In this document: in pieces, positions 36,483-45,214 of the stretch | How the letters are laid out: every line of letters begins with the position of its first letter | Position numbering within the stretch: the stretch's first letter is position 1 | Origin: Clostridium sp. 12(A) | Lineage (GTDB): Bacteria; Bacillota; Clostridia; Lachnospirales; Lachnospiraceae | Length of the DNA: 64,000 bases | Assembly: GCA_000526575.1 (NCBI GenBank) | Contig: JAGI01000003.1 | Coordinates: 62,001 to 126,000 of the forward strand | Direction: 5' to 3' | Translations under genes and position numbers: made by a program | The notes under the pieces: generated by a model | Database searches by the model: none | Told to the model about the DNA's origin: nothing | What the model saw: the letters and a program-made list of their open reading frames with translations, nothing else

Positions 36483-36546
36483 AAAACCAGCCATAGGTTT
36501 TTACAGAGTTTTCTCCGATTTTCCCATGGCTGGTTTAATTTTTCCT
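36483..36546 (-). terminator. Terminator of the ddl-dapF-like operon
   Basis: AAACCAGCCATGG pairs with CCTATGGCTGGTTT (one bulge), with a long loop, followed by a T5 run on the minus strand, 20 bases past the stop. The stretch 36304-36482 between it and the promoter at 36274 is AT-rich and shows nothing else. Confidence 0.7.
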
Positions 36547-36566
36547 ATCCTATTAAATGAGCTGCT

Positions 36567-37427
36567 TTACTGGAGAGCCTTAAGCTGCTCTGCCATCTCA
36601 TGGGATAGTGTAAATCTGCCCACATATCCCACTTCACCGGTCATTAATACATTTTCATCTTCCTCAATTTCCACTTCAAGAACACCGCCTGGCATATGAA
36701 CATACATCTTCCTCTCCGTAAGTCCCATGCGGTACGCTGCTCCGGCGGCGGCGCAGCCACTGGTCCCGGAAGCAAGGGTATATCCAGCCCCGCGCTCATA
36801 AATTTCAATTTCTATATTGGTACGGTCTAAGACCTTTAACAGCTGGGTATTGATCTTTTCCGGGAAACACTCGGCGGATTCGGAATGCTTTCCAATCCGG
36901 CATACCAGTTCCTTGGAAATATCATTTAACCAGATCACACAATGTGGATTCCCTATGTTTACACAAGTGACGCGGTAGGGAATGCTGCCAAACATCATAG
37001 TCTCATTCAGAACTTCTCTTCTCGGTCCTGTAACAGGAATCTCATCGCTGTAAAAGCTTAATTTCCCCATGGAAACCTTTATCCTGGTTCCTTCTTCATT
37101 TAAGTACTGTATGGTCTGCTGTCCGCTTAATGTATTGATCGTAAAACGATTTTTTTGTACGTATCCAGCATCTTTTAAGTATTTACCAAAAATTCTGACT
37201 CCGTTTCCACTGATTTCTGCTTCGCTTCCATCGGGATTTAAAATCTTTACCTCCAGCTTGTCATTGCCAAGGATAGGCCCCACCAAAAGACCGTCTGATC
37301 CAACTCCAAAATTCCGGTTGCAGATCAAGCGGATATTTTCCTCTGTCAACTCCAGCTCGTTTTTATTAGGATCAAAAATCAGATAATCGTTCCCCAGTCC
37401 ATGGTATTTTTCTAACGTTATATTCAT
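36567..37427 (-). CDS. DapF-fold epimerase paralogue lacking both catalytic cysteines
   Basis: 286 residues aligned with DapF from end to end: GLGNDY, FGVGSDGLL, NPDGSEAEISGNG, VNIGNPHCV and ERGAGYTLASGTS. The two catalytic cysteines of DapF are serines here, S73 (ISGNG) and S220 (ASGTS), while surrounding Asn, Gly and Glu residues are kept. It therefore cannot use the two-thiol racemisation mechanism. It overlaps ddl by 4 bases (ATGA), so it is probably tied to D-amino acid or peptidoglycan metabolism; the reaction is unknown. The real dapF is at 17009. Confidence 0.85.
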   Translation of the reverse strand: MNITLEKYHGLGNDYLIFDPNKNELELTEENIRLICNRNFGVGSDGLLVGPILGNDKLEVKILNPDGSEAEISGNGVRIFGKYLKDAGYVQKNRFTINTLSGQQTIQYLNEEGTRIKVSMGKLSFYSDEIPVTGPRREVLNETMMFGSIPYRVTCVNIGNPHCVIWLNDISKELVCRIGKHSESAECFPEKINTQLLKVLDRTNIEIEIYERGAGYTLASGTSGCAAAGAAYRMGLTERKMYVHMPGGVLEVEIEEDENVLMTGEVGYVGRFTLSHEMAEQLKALQ

Positions 37428-38446
37428 GATAAAACTCCTTTCCCGTGTTTCGCGATCTCATTGCATAAATCAGCATATGTGATTCCGGCTGCCAAAGCTT
37501 CCTGAGGAAGGAGACTAAATGGCGTCATGCCGGGCAGTGTATTTGCCTCCAGACAATATAGGCTTCCATCCTCTTTCATTAAAAAATCAACTCTGGAATA
37601 ATAACCAAGGTAAAGAGTCTCATGAACCAAAAGCGCAAGCTGCTTCATCTCTTCTGCCTTTTCCTCCGTTAACTGGGCCGGACAGATCTCTTCTGTCTTA
37701 CCAGGCTGATATTTATTTTCATAATCATAAAACCCTTCGTTTGGAATGATCTCTATGACTGGCAATGCCTCTTTGCCCATAATTCCTACTGAAAATTCTC
37801 TTCCTGATATCTTAGCTTCTGCCATGATCCGCTCCTCATACTGAAAAGCAACATGGAGCGCATCTTCCCACTGGCTTAAATTCTCTACCATGACAACACC
37901 CACACTGGATCCACAGCCACAAGGCTTTACCACACAGGGAAACATATATGGCTCAATTCTTTCTCCTTTTGTATACAACTTCCAATCGGGAGTAAGTATC
38001 CCAGCTTCCCGCATCATAAGCTTTGCTATATGCTTATCCATGGCCTTTAAAGACCCTTCATAGCCGGTACCTGTATAGGAAATACCATAAGCATCAAGAA
38101 CTGCCTGTATCTGACCATTCTCTCCGGCTCCTCCATGAAGGGCCAGAAAAACAATATCTGCAAGACTGCAGGCTTCTATCACCCGGTTTCCCATAAAGCC
38201 TCGTCTATGAAAAGCATCTGTCAATTGCTCCAGATCAGGGGCATCCTTCCCAATCTCATAATAATGGTTCCCGCCATCGTTCAGGCTTTGAAACCGTATC
38301 TCTTCTCCATCGGCAATTCCTAAGTAAGAATCTAGGAGACAAACATCATGGCCTTTCTCCATCAGGGCATTGGTTATCATGGCTCCTGAAGATAATGATA
38401 CGTCCCGTTCCGGGCTGTAACCACCTGCCAGCACTACAATTTTCAA
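37424..38446 (-). CDS. ddl: D-alanine-D-alanine ligase family ATP-grasp protein
   Basis: 340 residues. GGYSPERDVSLSSG and ALHGGAGENGQIQ at the N-terminus, ATP-grasp FPCVVKPCGCGSSVGV, the omega-loop GFYDYENKYQPG typical of D-Ala-D-Ala (not D-Lac) ligases, and the metal site RVDFLMKEDG...LEANTLPGMT. It joins two D-Ala for the peptidoglycan stem. A second ddl elsewhere is possible, given the unusual partner gene coupled to it. Confidence 0.87.
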   Translation of the reverse strand: MKIVVLAGGYSPERDVSLSSGAMITNALMEKGHDVCLLDSYLGIADGEEIRFQSLNDGGNHYYEIGKDAPDLEQLTDAFHRRGFMGNRVIEACSLADIVFLALHGGAGENGQIQAVLDAYGISYTGTGYEGSLKAMDKHIAKLMMREAGILTPDWKLYTKGERIEPYMFPCVVKPCGCGSSVGVVMVENLSQWEDALHVAFQYEERIMAEAKISGREFSVGIMGKEALPVIEIIPNEGFYDYENKYQPGKTEEICPAQLTEEKAEEMKQLALLVHETLYLGYYSRVDFLMKEDGSLYCLEANTLPGMTPFSLLPQEALAAGITYADLCNEIAKHGKGVLS

Positions 38447-38591
38447 TATAATCTACCTTCTTCTTGTTGTGATCATTGGTTTTATATTCTAATTATATAC
38501 AGCACTATTCATCATTTCTACTAAAATAATGCTTTTTATATTGCAGATTGTGTTGTAAAATAAAAGAAACGAAGGGAGGCGGTTTTTATCC

Positions 38592-39443
38592 ATGGACAAT
38601 TACGAAAAGCGGGGATATTTAAACAGTGACTTTAAGCTGTTCCATCTCATCGATACGAAGAAACAGGACTTTGAATACCACTACCATGATTTTGATAAAA
38701 TCATTATCTTCATACAGGGAAATGTGACCTATCGAATTGAAGCCTGTACCTATAAGCTGGAGCCTTACGACGTTTTGCTGGTAAGCCACAACGACATTCA
38801 CAAGCCGGATATTGACCCCACGGTTCCCTATGAGAGAATTATCGTATACTTATCTCCTGGTTTTTTACAGGCCTACAAATCAGAAAGCTATGATCTAAGT
38901 GCCTGCTTTCAGAAATCCAAAGAACTTCATTCTCATGTTTTACGGCTTCATTCCATGGATAAAAGCAGTTTATATCGTTCCGTGACAGAATTAGAGTACG
39001 CTTGTACCCATGATGGCTATGCCAGAGACCTATATTGTCAGGTGGTCTTTCTGGAGTTTATGATCCAGCTTAACAGAGCCTCCTTAACCAACCTGGTAAA
39101 GTACCTCCCTCCCGCTACGGCAGATAAGAGAATCTTAACCATAATGGATTACATTAACAGCCACTTAATAGATGATATGACCGTAGATTCCATTGCAGAA
39201 TCCTGTTTTATCAGCCGATATCATTTGATGCACTTGTTTAAGGAGGAGACGGGATACACTCTGTTTGATTATATTGCAGAAAAGCGGCTTCTACTGGCCA
39301 GAGATCTGTTAAAAACAGGAGTTTCTGTAACAGAGGCCTGTTTTAACAGCGGCTTTAAGAATTACTCCACCTTTTCCAGAGCCTACAAAAAACAGTTTCA
39401 CGCCTCGCCTTCTGAAACCATAAAAGAACAGTCCTTTTTTTGA
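38592..39443 (+). CDS. AraC-family transcriptional regulator
   Basis: 283 residues. N-terminal cupin sensor (YHYHDFDKIIIFIQGNVTYRIE, LEPYDVLLVSHNDIHKP) and two C-terminal HTH motifs (DDMTVDSIAESCFISRYHLMHLFKEETG; SVTEACFNSGFKNYSTFSRAYKKQFHASPSE). Divergent from ddl across a 145-base gap, so it may control ddl and the DapF-like gene; the effector is unknown. Confidence 0.9.
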   Translation: MDNYEKRGYLNSDFKLFHLIDTKKQDFEYHYHDFDKIIIFIQGNVTYRIEACTYKLEPYDVLLVSHNDIHKPDIDPTVPYERIIVYLSPGFLQAYKSESYDLSACFQKSKELHSHVLRLHSMDKSSLYRSVTELEYACTHDGYARDLYCQVVFLEFMIQLNRASLTNLVKYLPPATADKRILTIMDYINSHLIDDMTVDSIAESCFISRYHLMHLFKEETGYTLFDYIAEKRLLLARDLLKTGVSVTEACFNSGFKNYSTFSRAYKKQFHASPSETIKEQSFF

Positions 39444-39461
39444 GGAATTGTTACAGATAAA

Positions 39462-39496
39462 AATAGCCCCGAATGGCTTGACCACTCGAGGCTATT
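39462..39496. terminator. Bidirectional terminator between the AraC gene and the Wzy-like gene
   Basis: AATAGCC/GGCTATT stem extended by CGA/TCG inside, with an AT-rich run after it, between convergent genes. Confidence 0.75.
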
Positions 39497-39529
39497 ATTA
39501 TATTTATATTTTATTAACATATATTCTGC

Positions 39530-40822
39530 TTATCCATGTCTTCCATCGTTTCTCCAGGAGCAAAACACATACAATACGCCAGTAAATCCAAAGTAAAACC
39601 AGGTTGCCGGATTGCTGAACCAGGTGGTGAAAAAGGACAGTATCATATACATGGCAAACTGAGCATAAAACAGATAACCAATGGGATTGCGCACTCTTTT
39701 CGCCATACGCATAAGGAAAAATGCTGCGATTCCAAGAATACATCCAAGGAGCAGAACTCCAAAGATTCCAAAATCATAAAAGGAATCATAAAAAAGTGTC
39801 ACGGTCGTCAATTCTTCCTTGGTCACATAGATGGGGAAATCCACAAGTGCGGGGACAAGGAACTTAAGTCCGGTGAGCGCCCATAAAGGAAACAGCATGC
39901 GAAGGCCGAAGGTGTGAGAAGGCAGCCATTCCACCATGCAGTTAAAGTTATCATAATTGTTTGCAATGTACATATAAGGCTGAGTAATAAAAATAGGCAT
40001 TCCACTGTTCTTCATCTGGAATATCCCATTTAAATAAGATACATCATGCCCTCTTGCAATGGTCAGTACCACATAAATAGGAATCATTCCAAGCATCAGT
40101 CCGGCTGCATAAGCAATTTTCAGTCTGTGCTCCATAGCAATATAGGTGAGGACCGCAAGCCCCACTGCCAGGATCAGCTGAAACCGGGATACGCATAAAA
40201 CAGGAATTGCACAGGCAATGATATCCATAATTACCGCGATCACAAGCCGGATTCCATTTCTCCCCTGTTCAATGCAGAAATAGAGCACGGACAAGGCCGG
40301 AGTGAGAACACATAGGACGGTAAAATAATGGATGCCAGTGATATGAAACGTGGAATAGGCATGAGGCACTCCCTTTACAAAGAACGGGATAAATCCCAGT
40401 AATACTGCTTCTGCAATGAATGCGAAAAGGGATAACACAGTAACCAGTACCATAGAATAAAACAATGGCTTTTCATAGCCTTTAAAACTAAACCAGCTGG
40501 GACGATGGCCACCTGATACGCCCTGCATTCGTGCAAAAAATTCAAAGGATACCCAGAAGCCCAGAAACGCTACCAAAAAGCAAAGCCAGGTAATAATACT
40601 CCAGTCGCTGGAAAGCTCAGAAAGCTTCAAACAAGCAATGCCCTGACCGCCGACCCAAAACAGGGAAAACAGTCCTCTCAGATGAACGATATTCTCGGTT
40701 CTCCGATAATCATACCAATACAGAAAAAGAGCAGTCAGTACTAAAACCAGACCTGACAACCAATAAAATCCTGCCCTTGCAAACAAATAAGACGCTGCAT
40801 AACCGATTAGATATACACTCAT
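39530..40822 (-). CDS. Oligosaccharide repeat-unit polymerase (Wzy-like) membrane protein
   Basis: 430 residues from MSVYLIGYAASY, AAAGGGG 8 bases upstream (the frame to 40903 overlaps a terminator and lacks a site). About 12 membrane segments and a large loop holding HDVSYLNGIFQMKNSG and FITQPYMYIANNYDNF, the O-antigen polymerase pattern. Members join glycan repeat units outside the membrane. No glycosyltransferase, flippase or ligase lies nearby, so it is an orphan here. Confidence 0.72.
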   Translation of the reverse strand: MSVYLIGYAASYLFARAGFYWLSGLVLVLTALFLYWYDYRRTENIVHLRGLFSLFWVGGQGIACLKLSELSSDWSIITWLCFLVAFLGFWVSFEFFARMQGVSGGHRPSWFSFKGYEKPLFYSMVLVTVLSLFAFIAEAVLLGFIPFFVKGVPHAYSTFHITGIHYFTVLCVLTPALSVLYFCIEQGRNGIRLVIAVIMDIIACAIPVLCVSRFQLILAVGLAVLTYIAMEHRLKIAYAAGLMLGMIPIYVVLTIARGHDVSYLNGIFQMKNSGMPIFITQPYMYIANNYDNFNCMVEWLPSHTFGLRMLFPLWALTGLKFLVPALVDFPIYVTKEELTTVTLFYDSFYDFGIFGVLLLGCILGIAAFFLMRMAKRVRNPIGYLFYAQFAMYMILSFFTTWFSNPATWFYFGFTGVLYVFCSWRNDGRHG

Positions 40823-40867
40823 TACGTAATCCCCTTTGGTAAAAAATAACAAAGCTTTCTTTCTATG

Positions 40868-40901
40868 AAAAGGGCAGCCAACGCCCTGGCGACAGCTGCC
40901 C
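40868..40901 (-). terminator. Terminator after ptsI
   Basis: Minus strand GGGCAGC / GCTGCCC stem with a GCC/GGC core and a TTTT tail, about 18 bases past the ptsI stop. It separates ptsHI from the Wzy-like gene. Confidence 0.7.
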
Positions 40902-40918
40902 ATCCATTTATAAATCTA

Positions 40919-42634
40919 TTAAGAACGGCTGATAAATTCTTTCATAAAATCTTCTACTTCCTTTGCAGTCGCAAAGGACATCGCCTGATTCGCCACTTCC
41001 TGTAATTCCTTTGTGCTGTAACCGGTAATCAGTTTTCTCGCATTTAAAATAGCAGAAGCACTCATACTGAATTCATTTAGACCAAAGGCAAGAAGCAGAG
41101 GAATCATAGTGGAATCACTGGCTGCTTCTCCGCACATGCCTACCATGATGCCCTCTTTCCGGCCGCACTCAATGACATGGCGAATGCTTCTTAATACTGC
41201 CGGATTTAATGGAGAGTAGAGATAGGATACCTTATCATTCCCACGGTCTACGGACATGGTATACTGAGTAAGGTCATTGGTTCCTATACTGAAGAAATCA
41301 ACCTCTTTTGCAAATACATCTGCCATGAGAGAAGCTGCTGCTGTTTCCACCATGATACCGATCTCGATATCTTTCTTGTAAGCAATCCCCTTCTCATCCA
41401 GTTCCTTTTTCATCTCTTCTACAAGCGCCTTTGCTTCCCGGATTTCTTCCAGGCAGGTAACCATCGGCACCATAATGCGGATATTTCCGAATGCGCTGGC
41501 TCTTAAAAGGGCACGGAGCTGAGGCTTATAAACATCTTCTTTCCGGTCCAGACAGAAACGAATGGCACGGTAGCCTAAAAATGGATTTTCATCCTTACTA
41601 AGGCCCATGTACGGAATCTCTTTGTCCCCACCGATATCCAGAGTACGAATAATAACCGGCTTACCGTTTAAGGCAGATGCCACTCTCTTATATGCCTCAA
41701 ACTGCTCATCCTCTGTAGGCATAGCGGTACGATCCATGAATAAGAACTCAGTACGGAAAAGGCCCACGCCCTCTCCATCATACTGAAGCACCTTTTCCAC
41801 ATCTTCCGGCTTTCCAATATTGGCAACCAGCTCTACGGTCACGCCGTCCTTTGTGATGGTAGGCTTTCCGATGTACTGCTCCAGCTCTTTCTTCTCTTTT
41901 AAGAAAGCTTCTCTTTTAGCCGCATATTCTGCCTTAACGGATTCATCCGGATTTATGAATACGGTTCCATCGGAACCATCTAATACCAGATCTGCGCCCT
42001 CAGTCACTTTCCCCAAAAAGCCTTCCAATGCCACAACAGCAGGAATCTCCAGAGCTCTTGCTAAAATGGCGCTGTGAGAAGTCTTACCTCCAAGCTCTGT
42101 TACAATACCAGTAACATTGGCCGGATTGATTCCAGCCGTCATAGAAGGTGTTAAATCCTTTGCAACAATAACACTTCCCATAGGAAGTGCAGCGATATCT
42201 ACAGAGCTGACACCCAGAAGAATCTTCTGAATGCGTGTCTTAATGTCACGCATATCCGTTGCTCTCTGCTGCATAAGCTCGTCTCCCATAGATGCAAACA
42301 TATCTGCATATGTGTTGCATACAGCCTCCACCGCATATTCACTTACAACATTCTCCCCAGATATTGTACTTTCAATCTCTCCTACCAGCATCGGATCGGA
42401 AAGGAGCAGAATATGTCCATTTAAAATTTCAGCTTCCTTTTCCCCTACTCTTGTTGCCAGATCCTTTGCCAAAGCTTCTGTCTGTTCCATAGCCAGCTGG
42501 ACCGCTGACTGAAAACGGCTTTTTTCTGCTTCTGCATCCTCTACTGGAGTTTTACTAATAATAAGTTCTGTTTCTTCTACGATAACGGCTTTCCCAATGC
42601 CGATTCCCGCAGATGCGCTTGTTCCTTTCAACAT
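40919..42634 (-). CDS. ptsI: Phosphotransferase system enzyme I
   Basis: Takes phosphate from phosphoenolpyruvate and passes it to HPr. 571 residues, normal length. Phosphorylated H187 in GGKTSHSAILAR; the PEP-binding barrel has EGVGLFRTEFLFM and the C-terminal FSIGTNDLTQYT and GMCGEAASD motifs. 34 bases after ptsH. Confidence 0.97.
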   Translation of the reverse strand: MLKGTSASAGIGIGKAVIVEETELIISKTPVEDAEAEKSRFQSAVQLAMEQTEALAKDLATRVGEKEAEILNGHILLLSDPMLVGEIESTISGENVVSEYAVEAVCNTYADMFASMGDELMQQRATDMRDIKTRIQKILLGVSSVDIAALPMGSVIVAKDLTPSMTAGINPANVTGIVTELGGKTSHSAILARALEIPAVVALEGFLGKVTEGADLVLDGSDGTVFINPDESVKAEYAAKREAFLKEKKELEQYIGKPTITKDGVTVELVANIGKPEDVEKVLQYDGEGVGLFRTEFLFMDRTAMPTEDEQFEAYKRVASALNGKPVIIRTLDIGGDKEIPYMGLSKDENPFLGYRAIRFCLDRKEDVYKPQLRALLRASAFGNIRIMVPMVTCLEEIREAKALVEEMKKELDEKGIAYKKDIEIGIMVETAAASLMADVFAKEVDFFSIGTNDLTQYTMSVDRGNDKVSYLYSPLNPAVLRSIRHVIECGRKEGIMVGMCGEAASDSTMIPLLLAFGLNEFSMSASAILNARKLITGYSTKELQEVANQAMSFATAKEVEDFMKEFISRS

Positions 42635-42668
42635 TACACTTCCTCCTTATTAATTAATGTAGCTTGAT

Positions 42669-42932
42669 CTATTCGCCAAGGCCCTCTAAAACGGCCTTGA
42701 CCATGGCAGCCAGAGCTTCCTCTTCGTCTTCCCCCTCGCAGACAAAGGTTATCTCATCCCCGCTTTTTACACAGGCACCCAACACACTAAGCACGCTTTT
42801 TGCATTGGCAGTCGTATTCTTAAAACGAAAACTGACTGTTGAGTTAAAGTTCATGGCTTCCCTACAAAGAATTCCTGCCGGCCTCAAGTGCAGACCAGTA
42901 GGATTCTTAATAGCAACTTTAGCACTGACCAT
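42669..42932 (-). CDS. ptsH: Phosphocarrier protein HPr
   Basis: 87 residues. H15 (TGLHLRPAG) accepts phosphate from enzyme I. S46 (NAKSVLSVLG) is the HPr-kinase site used in carbon catabolite control. AAAGGGAGG ribosome site. Transcribed just ahead of ptsI, 55 bases after cdaR. Confidence 0.97.
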   Translation of the reverse strand: MVSAKVAIKNPTGLHLRPAGILCREAMNFNSTVSFRFKNTTANAKSVLSVLGACVKSGDEITFVCEGEDEEEALAAMVKAVLEGLGE

Positions 42933-42987
42933 ACTGAATTCCTCCCTTTAATTATCACACTGCTCCCTGGAAAGAGGAACAGCCTAT

Positions 42988-44337
42988 CTATTGCGGCCCG
43001 GCCGCTTCTGTCGTTGCTGCTGTGGTAGTGGTAGTGGTGGTGGTCGTTGTCGTAGGCGTTGTGGCTGCTGTGGTACTTTCAACAGTACTGTTTGCCGGCT
43101 CCTTATGAGTAAGCACTACAACAAACGGTGTATAACCAACCATCTCAAATCCACCTGGAATCTGGAATTTTAAAACTCCCTGATTCTGCCCAGAGTGGAA
43201 ATTCGTCACATCAAGAATGGCATTAAGCTTCTTGATATCAAGAGAATCCAAATCCTCCTTAAGGCCTCTTAGAGTTACATCAGAGGTTTCCTTATCAAAG
43301 GTATAATTATAATCTGCATCCATTCCCTTTTTATCCAGTGTATCCAGATCCAGGCTGAATGCCCTGGTGATGAGCGGCTCCACTTTTAATTTCACTGTGA
43401 CGTTCTTATATGCATTTCCAACCACAGAAGTATTGGGTGGAAGATATTGGCTTAAATCAAGTTCAATGACTTTATCCCCTGTAGCACCGTCAACATTCAG
43501 CTTATCTGAGGTGATAGACAGTGTGCTTAAGGAGGCAAGCACTGATTTTGTTCCTACGACCGGTACGCTCTTTATACTGCTCTCCACACCGGTATATCGG
43601 TATCCATTGGCTACATTTCCAGATACCTCAAAATTCAAGGCAATGTTCTTGGCCTTGAGCACAGAAATATGACATTCAATCTCGTGAGGACTGACGGTAA
43701 CTTTATTTCCCAAATCCAGTATGTTGCCGTTGGCATCATAAAAAACAGGAGCCGTGGTTACATTTAAATCCGCGTTGGCATTCTCCACGTTCACTTCCAC
43801 TCCCATTCGGCTGATTTGCCCAATCAAAGATTCCGGTCCCTCTACAGTCACAAAGCTGGGTGTCGGATTGCTGATTCCAAGGGCATACCCTTCTTCCGGA
43901 GTTCCCTTTGTATTGACCTGAAGATCAAATTGCTTGCGCTGCAGTGCCTCTGTTTTAATCCGGATTACCATGGGCTTTGCAGTGATTGCATCACTTTTTA
44001 CCAGGTTTTCCTTGTCTTTATTGATTTCTACCGTGATAGGAACGGCACCTGTAACATTGTAATCATTTAAATCAACATAAGCATGAAAGTCCGAAGCTTT
44101 CACAAGAGAACGATCCCTTGTTCTTACCTGGTAGCTGACGGTAACTACATCCTTACCTAAAATCTCATAGGTCAAGTCTCTGGATGCCAGAGTTTCAGCA
44201 TTACGCACCTCCACGGTAACAAGCTGGGAATCGTCGATAATGGGATTTGAGATATTGACAATCGCCATCCATACGGCAAAAGCAAGTACCAGGGATGCGA
44301 CTTTCAGTCCAAGATTATTTAGTAGCTTTTCCTTCAT
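42988..44337 (-). CDS. cdaR: CdaA regulatory protein CdaR (YbbR repeats) with Thr-rich tail
   Basis: 449 residues. One N-terminal membrane helix (LNNLGLKVASLVLAFAVWMAIV), then about four extracellular YbbR repeats. The last 40 residues are low complexity, including a run of about eleven Thr, ending TTEAAGPQ. CdaR tunes the cyclic di-AMP synthase CdaA. Its start overlaps the cdaA 3' end by 23 bases, so the two are coupled. Confidence 0.92.
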   Translation of the reverse strand: MKEKLLNNLGLKVASLVLAFAVWMAIVNISNPIIDDSQLVTVEVRNAETLASRDLTYEILGKDVVTVSYQVRTRDRSLVKASDFHAYVDLNDYNVTGAVPITVEINKDKENLVKSDAITAKPMVIRIKTEALQRKQFDLQVNTKGTPEEGYALGISNPTPSFVTVEGPESLIGQISRMGVEVNVENANADLNVTTAPVFYDANGNILDLGNKVTVSPHEIECHISVLKAKNIALNFEVSGNVANGYRYTGVESSIKSVPVVGTKSVLASLSTLSITSDKLNVDGATGDKVIELDLSQYLPPNTSVVGNAYKNVTVKLKVEPLITRAFSLDLDTLDKKGMDADYNYTFDKETSDVTLRGLKEDLDSLDIKKLNAILDVTNFHSGQNQGVLKFQIPGGFEMVGYTPFVVVLTHKEPANSTVESTTAATTPTTTTTTTTTTTAATTEAAGPQ

Positions 44338-45187
44338 TCTTCCGCCTTCCCTTCAATAATCTGAATCTGCTTCCTTCCTCCTCTGACTGCTTTACACCTG
44401 CTAATACAGAACGCAGTCCATCTGCGTCAAGAATCCGCTTCAAGCCGCCCTCAAGGGCCACTGTCACACGACCGGTCTCCTCAGAAACTACGATGGTAAC
44501 ACTGTCACTGACCTCACTTACGCCAAGAGCTGCCCTGTGTCTTGTTCCCAGGTCCTTACTTATGGTCATGTTGTCAGATAAAGGAAGGTAACAGGTGGCA
44601 GCCGCTACCCGGTTCCCCCGGATTACCACCGCTCCATCGTGAAGGGGTGTATTATGCTCAAAGATATTAATGAGAAGCTGGCTGCTGACAATAGCGCCCA
44701 CTTCAATTCCTGTCCGTTCGATCTCCTTTAAGGAATCCCCGCGTTCAATGACCATAAGAGCGCCTGTCTTAACCTTAGCCATCTCAAAGGTAGCCTTCAC
44801 TACCTCATTGATGGTCTTTTCGGTAAATGCAGAATTGTCTCTTCCGTCATCAAAGGTCAGGATGCCTGTAAATGGATTCTTGCTGCCTAACTGCTCCAGA
44901 GCCTTTCGAAGCTCCGGCTGAAAGATAACAATTGCCATCGTAACGGCAGGAGTTGCAATTTTATTTAAAATCCAAAAAATATTATCCAACCGGAACACAT
45001 AGGCAAAGACATAGAAAAGAAGAATTACTACGATTCCCTTTAGCAGTGTCCATGCTCTCGTATTCATAATCCAGGTCAGGACCTCATACAGCAGCACAGC
45101 TATAATCACAATCTCAACCAGGTTTGTCTTTGAAATTCTGGGAATAAATGATACCCAGGAATACATCCCTTCTAGAAAATTTGCCAT
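44315..45187 (-). CDS. cdaA: Diadenylate cyclase CdaA
   Basis: Makes cyclic di-AMP from two ATP at the membrane. 290 residues from MANFLEGMYSW; GGGAGG lies 8 bases before this ATG, so the GTG three codons earlier is rejected. Three N-terminal membrane helices precede a DAC domain with DGA (PLHDGAVVI) and RHR (GTRHRAALG) motifs. Forms the conserved cdaA-cdaR pair; c-di-AMP controls potassium and osmotic and cell-wall balance. Confidence 0.95.
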   Translation of the reverse strand: MANFLEGMYSWVSFIPRISKTNLVEIVIIAVLLYEVLTWIMNTRAWTLLKGIVVILLFYVFAYVFRLDNIFWILNKIATPAVTMAIVIFQPELRKALEQLGSKNPFTGILTFDDGRDNSAFTEKTINEVVKATFEMAKVKTGALMVIERGDSLKEIERTGIEVGAIVSSQLLINIFEHNTPLHDGAVVIRGNRVAAATCYLPLSDNMTISKDLGTRHRAALGVSEVSDSVTIVVSEETGRVTVALEGGLKRILDADGLRSVLAGVKQSEEEGSRFRLLKGRRKNEGKATK

Positions 45188-45214
45188 CCAAACCACCTCC
45201 CTCTTATTCCTTCA

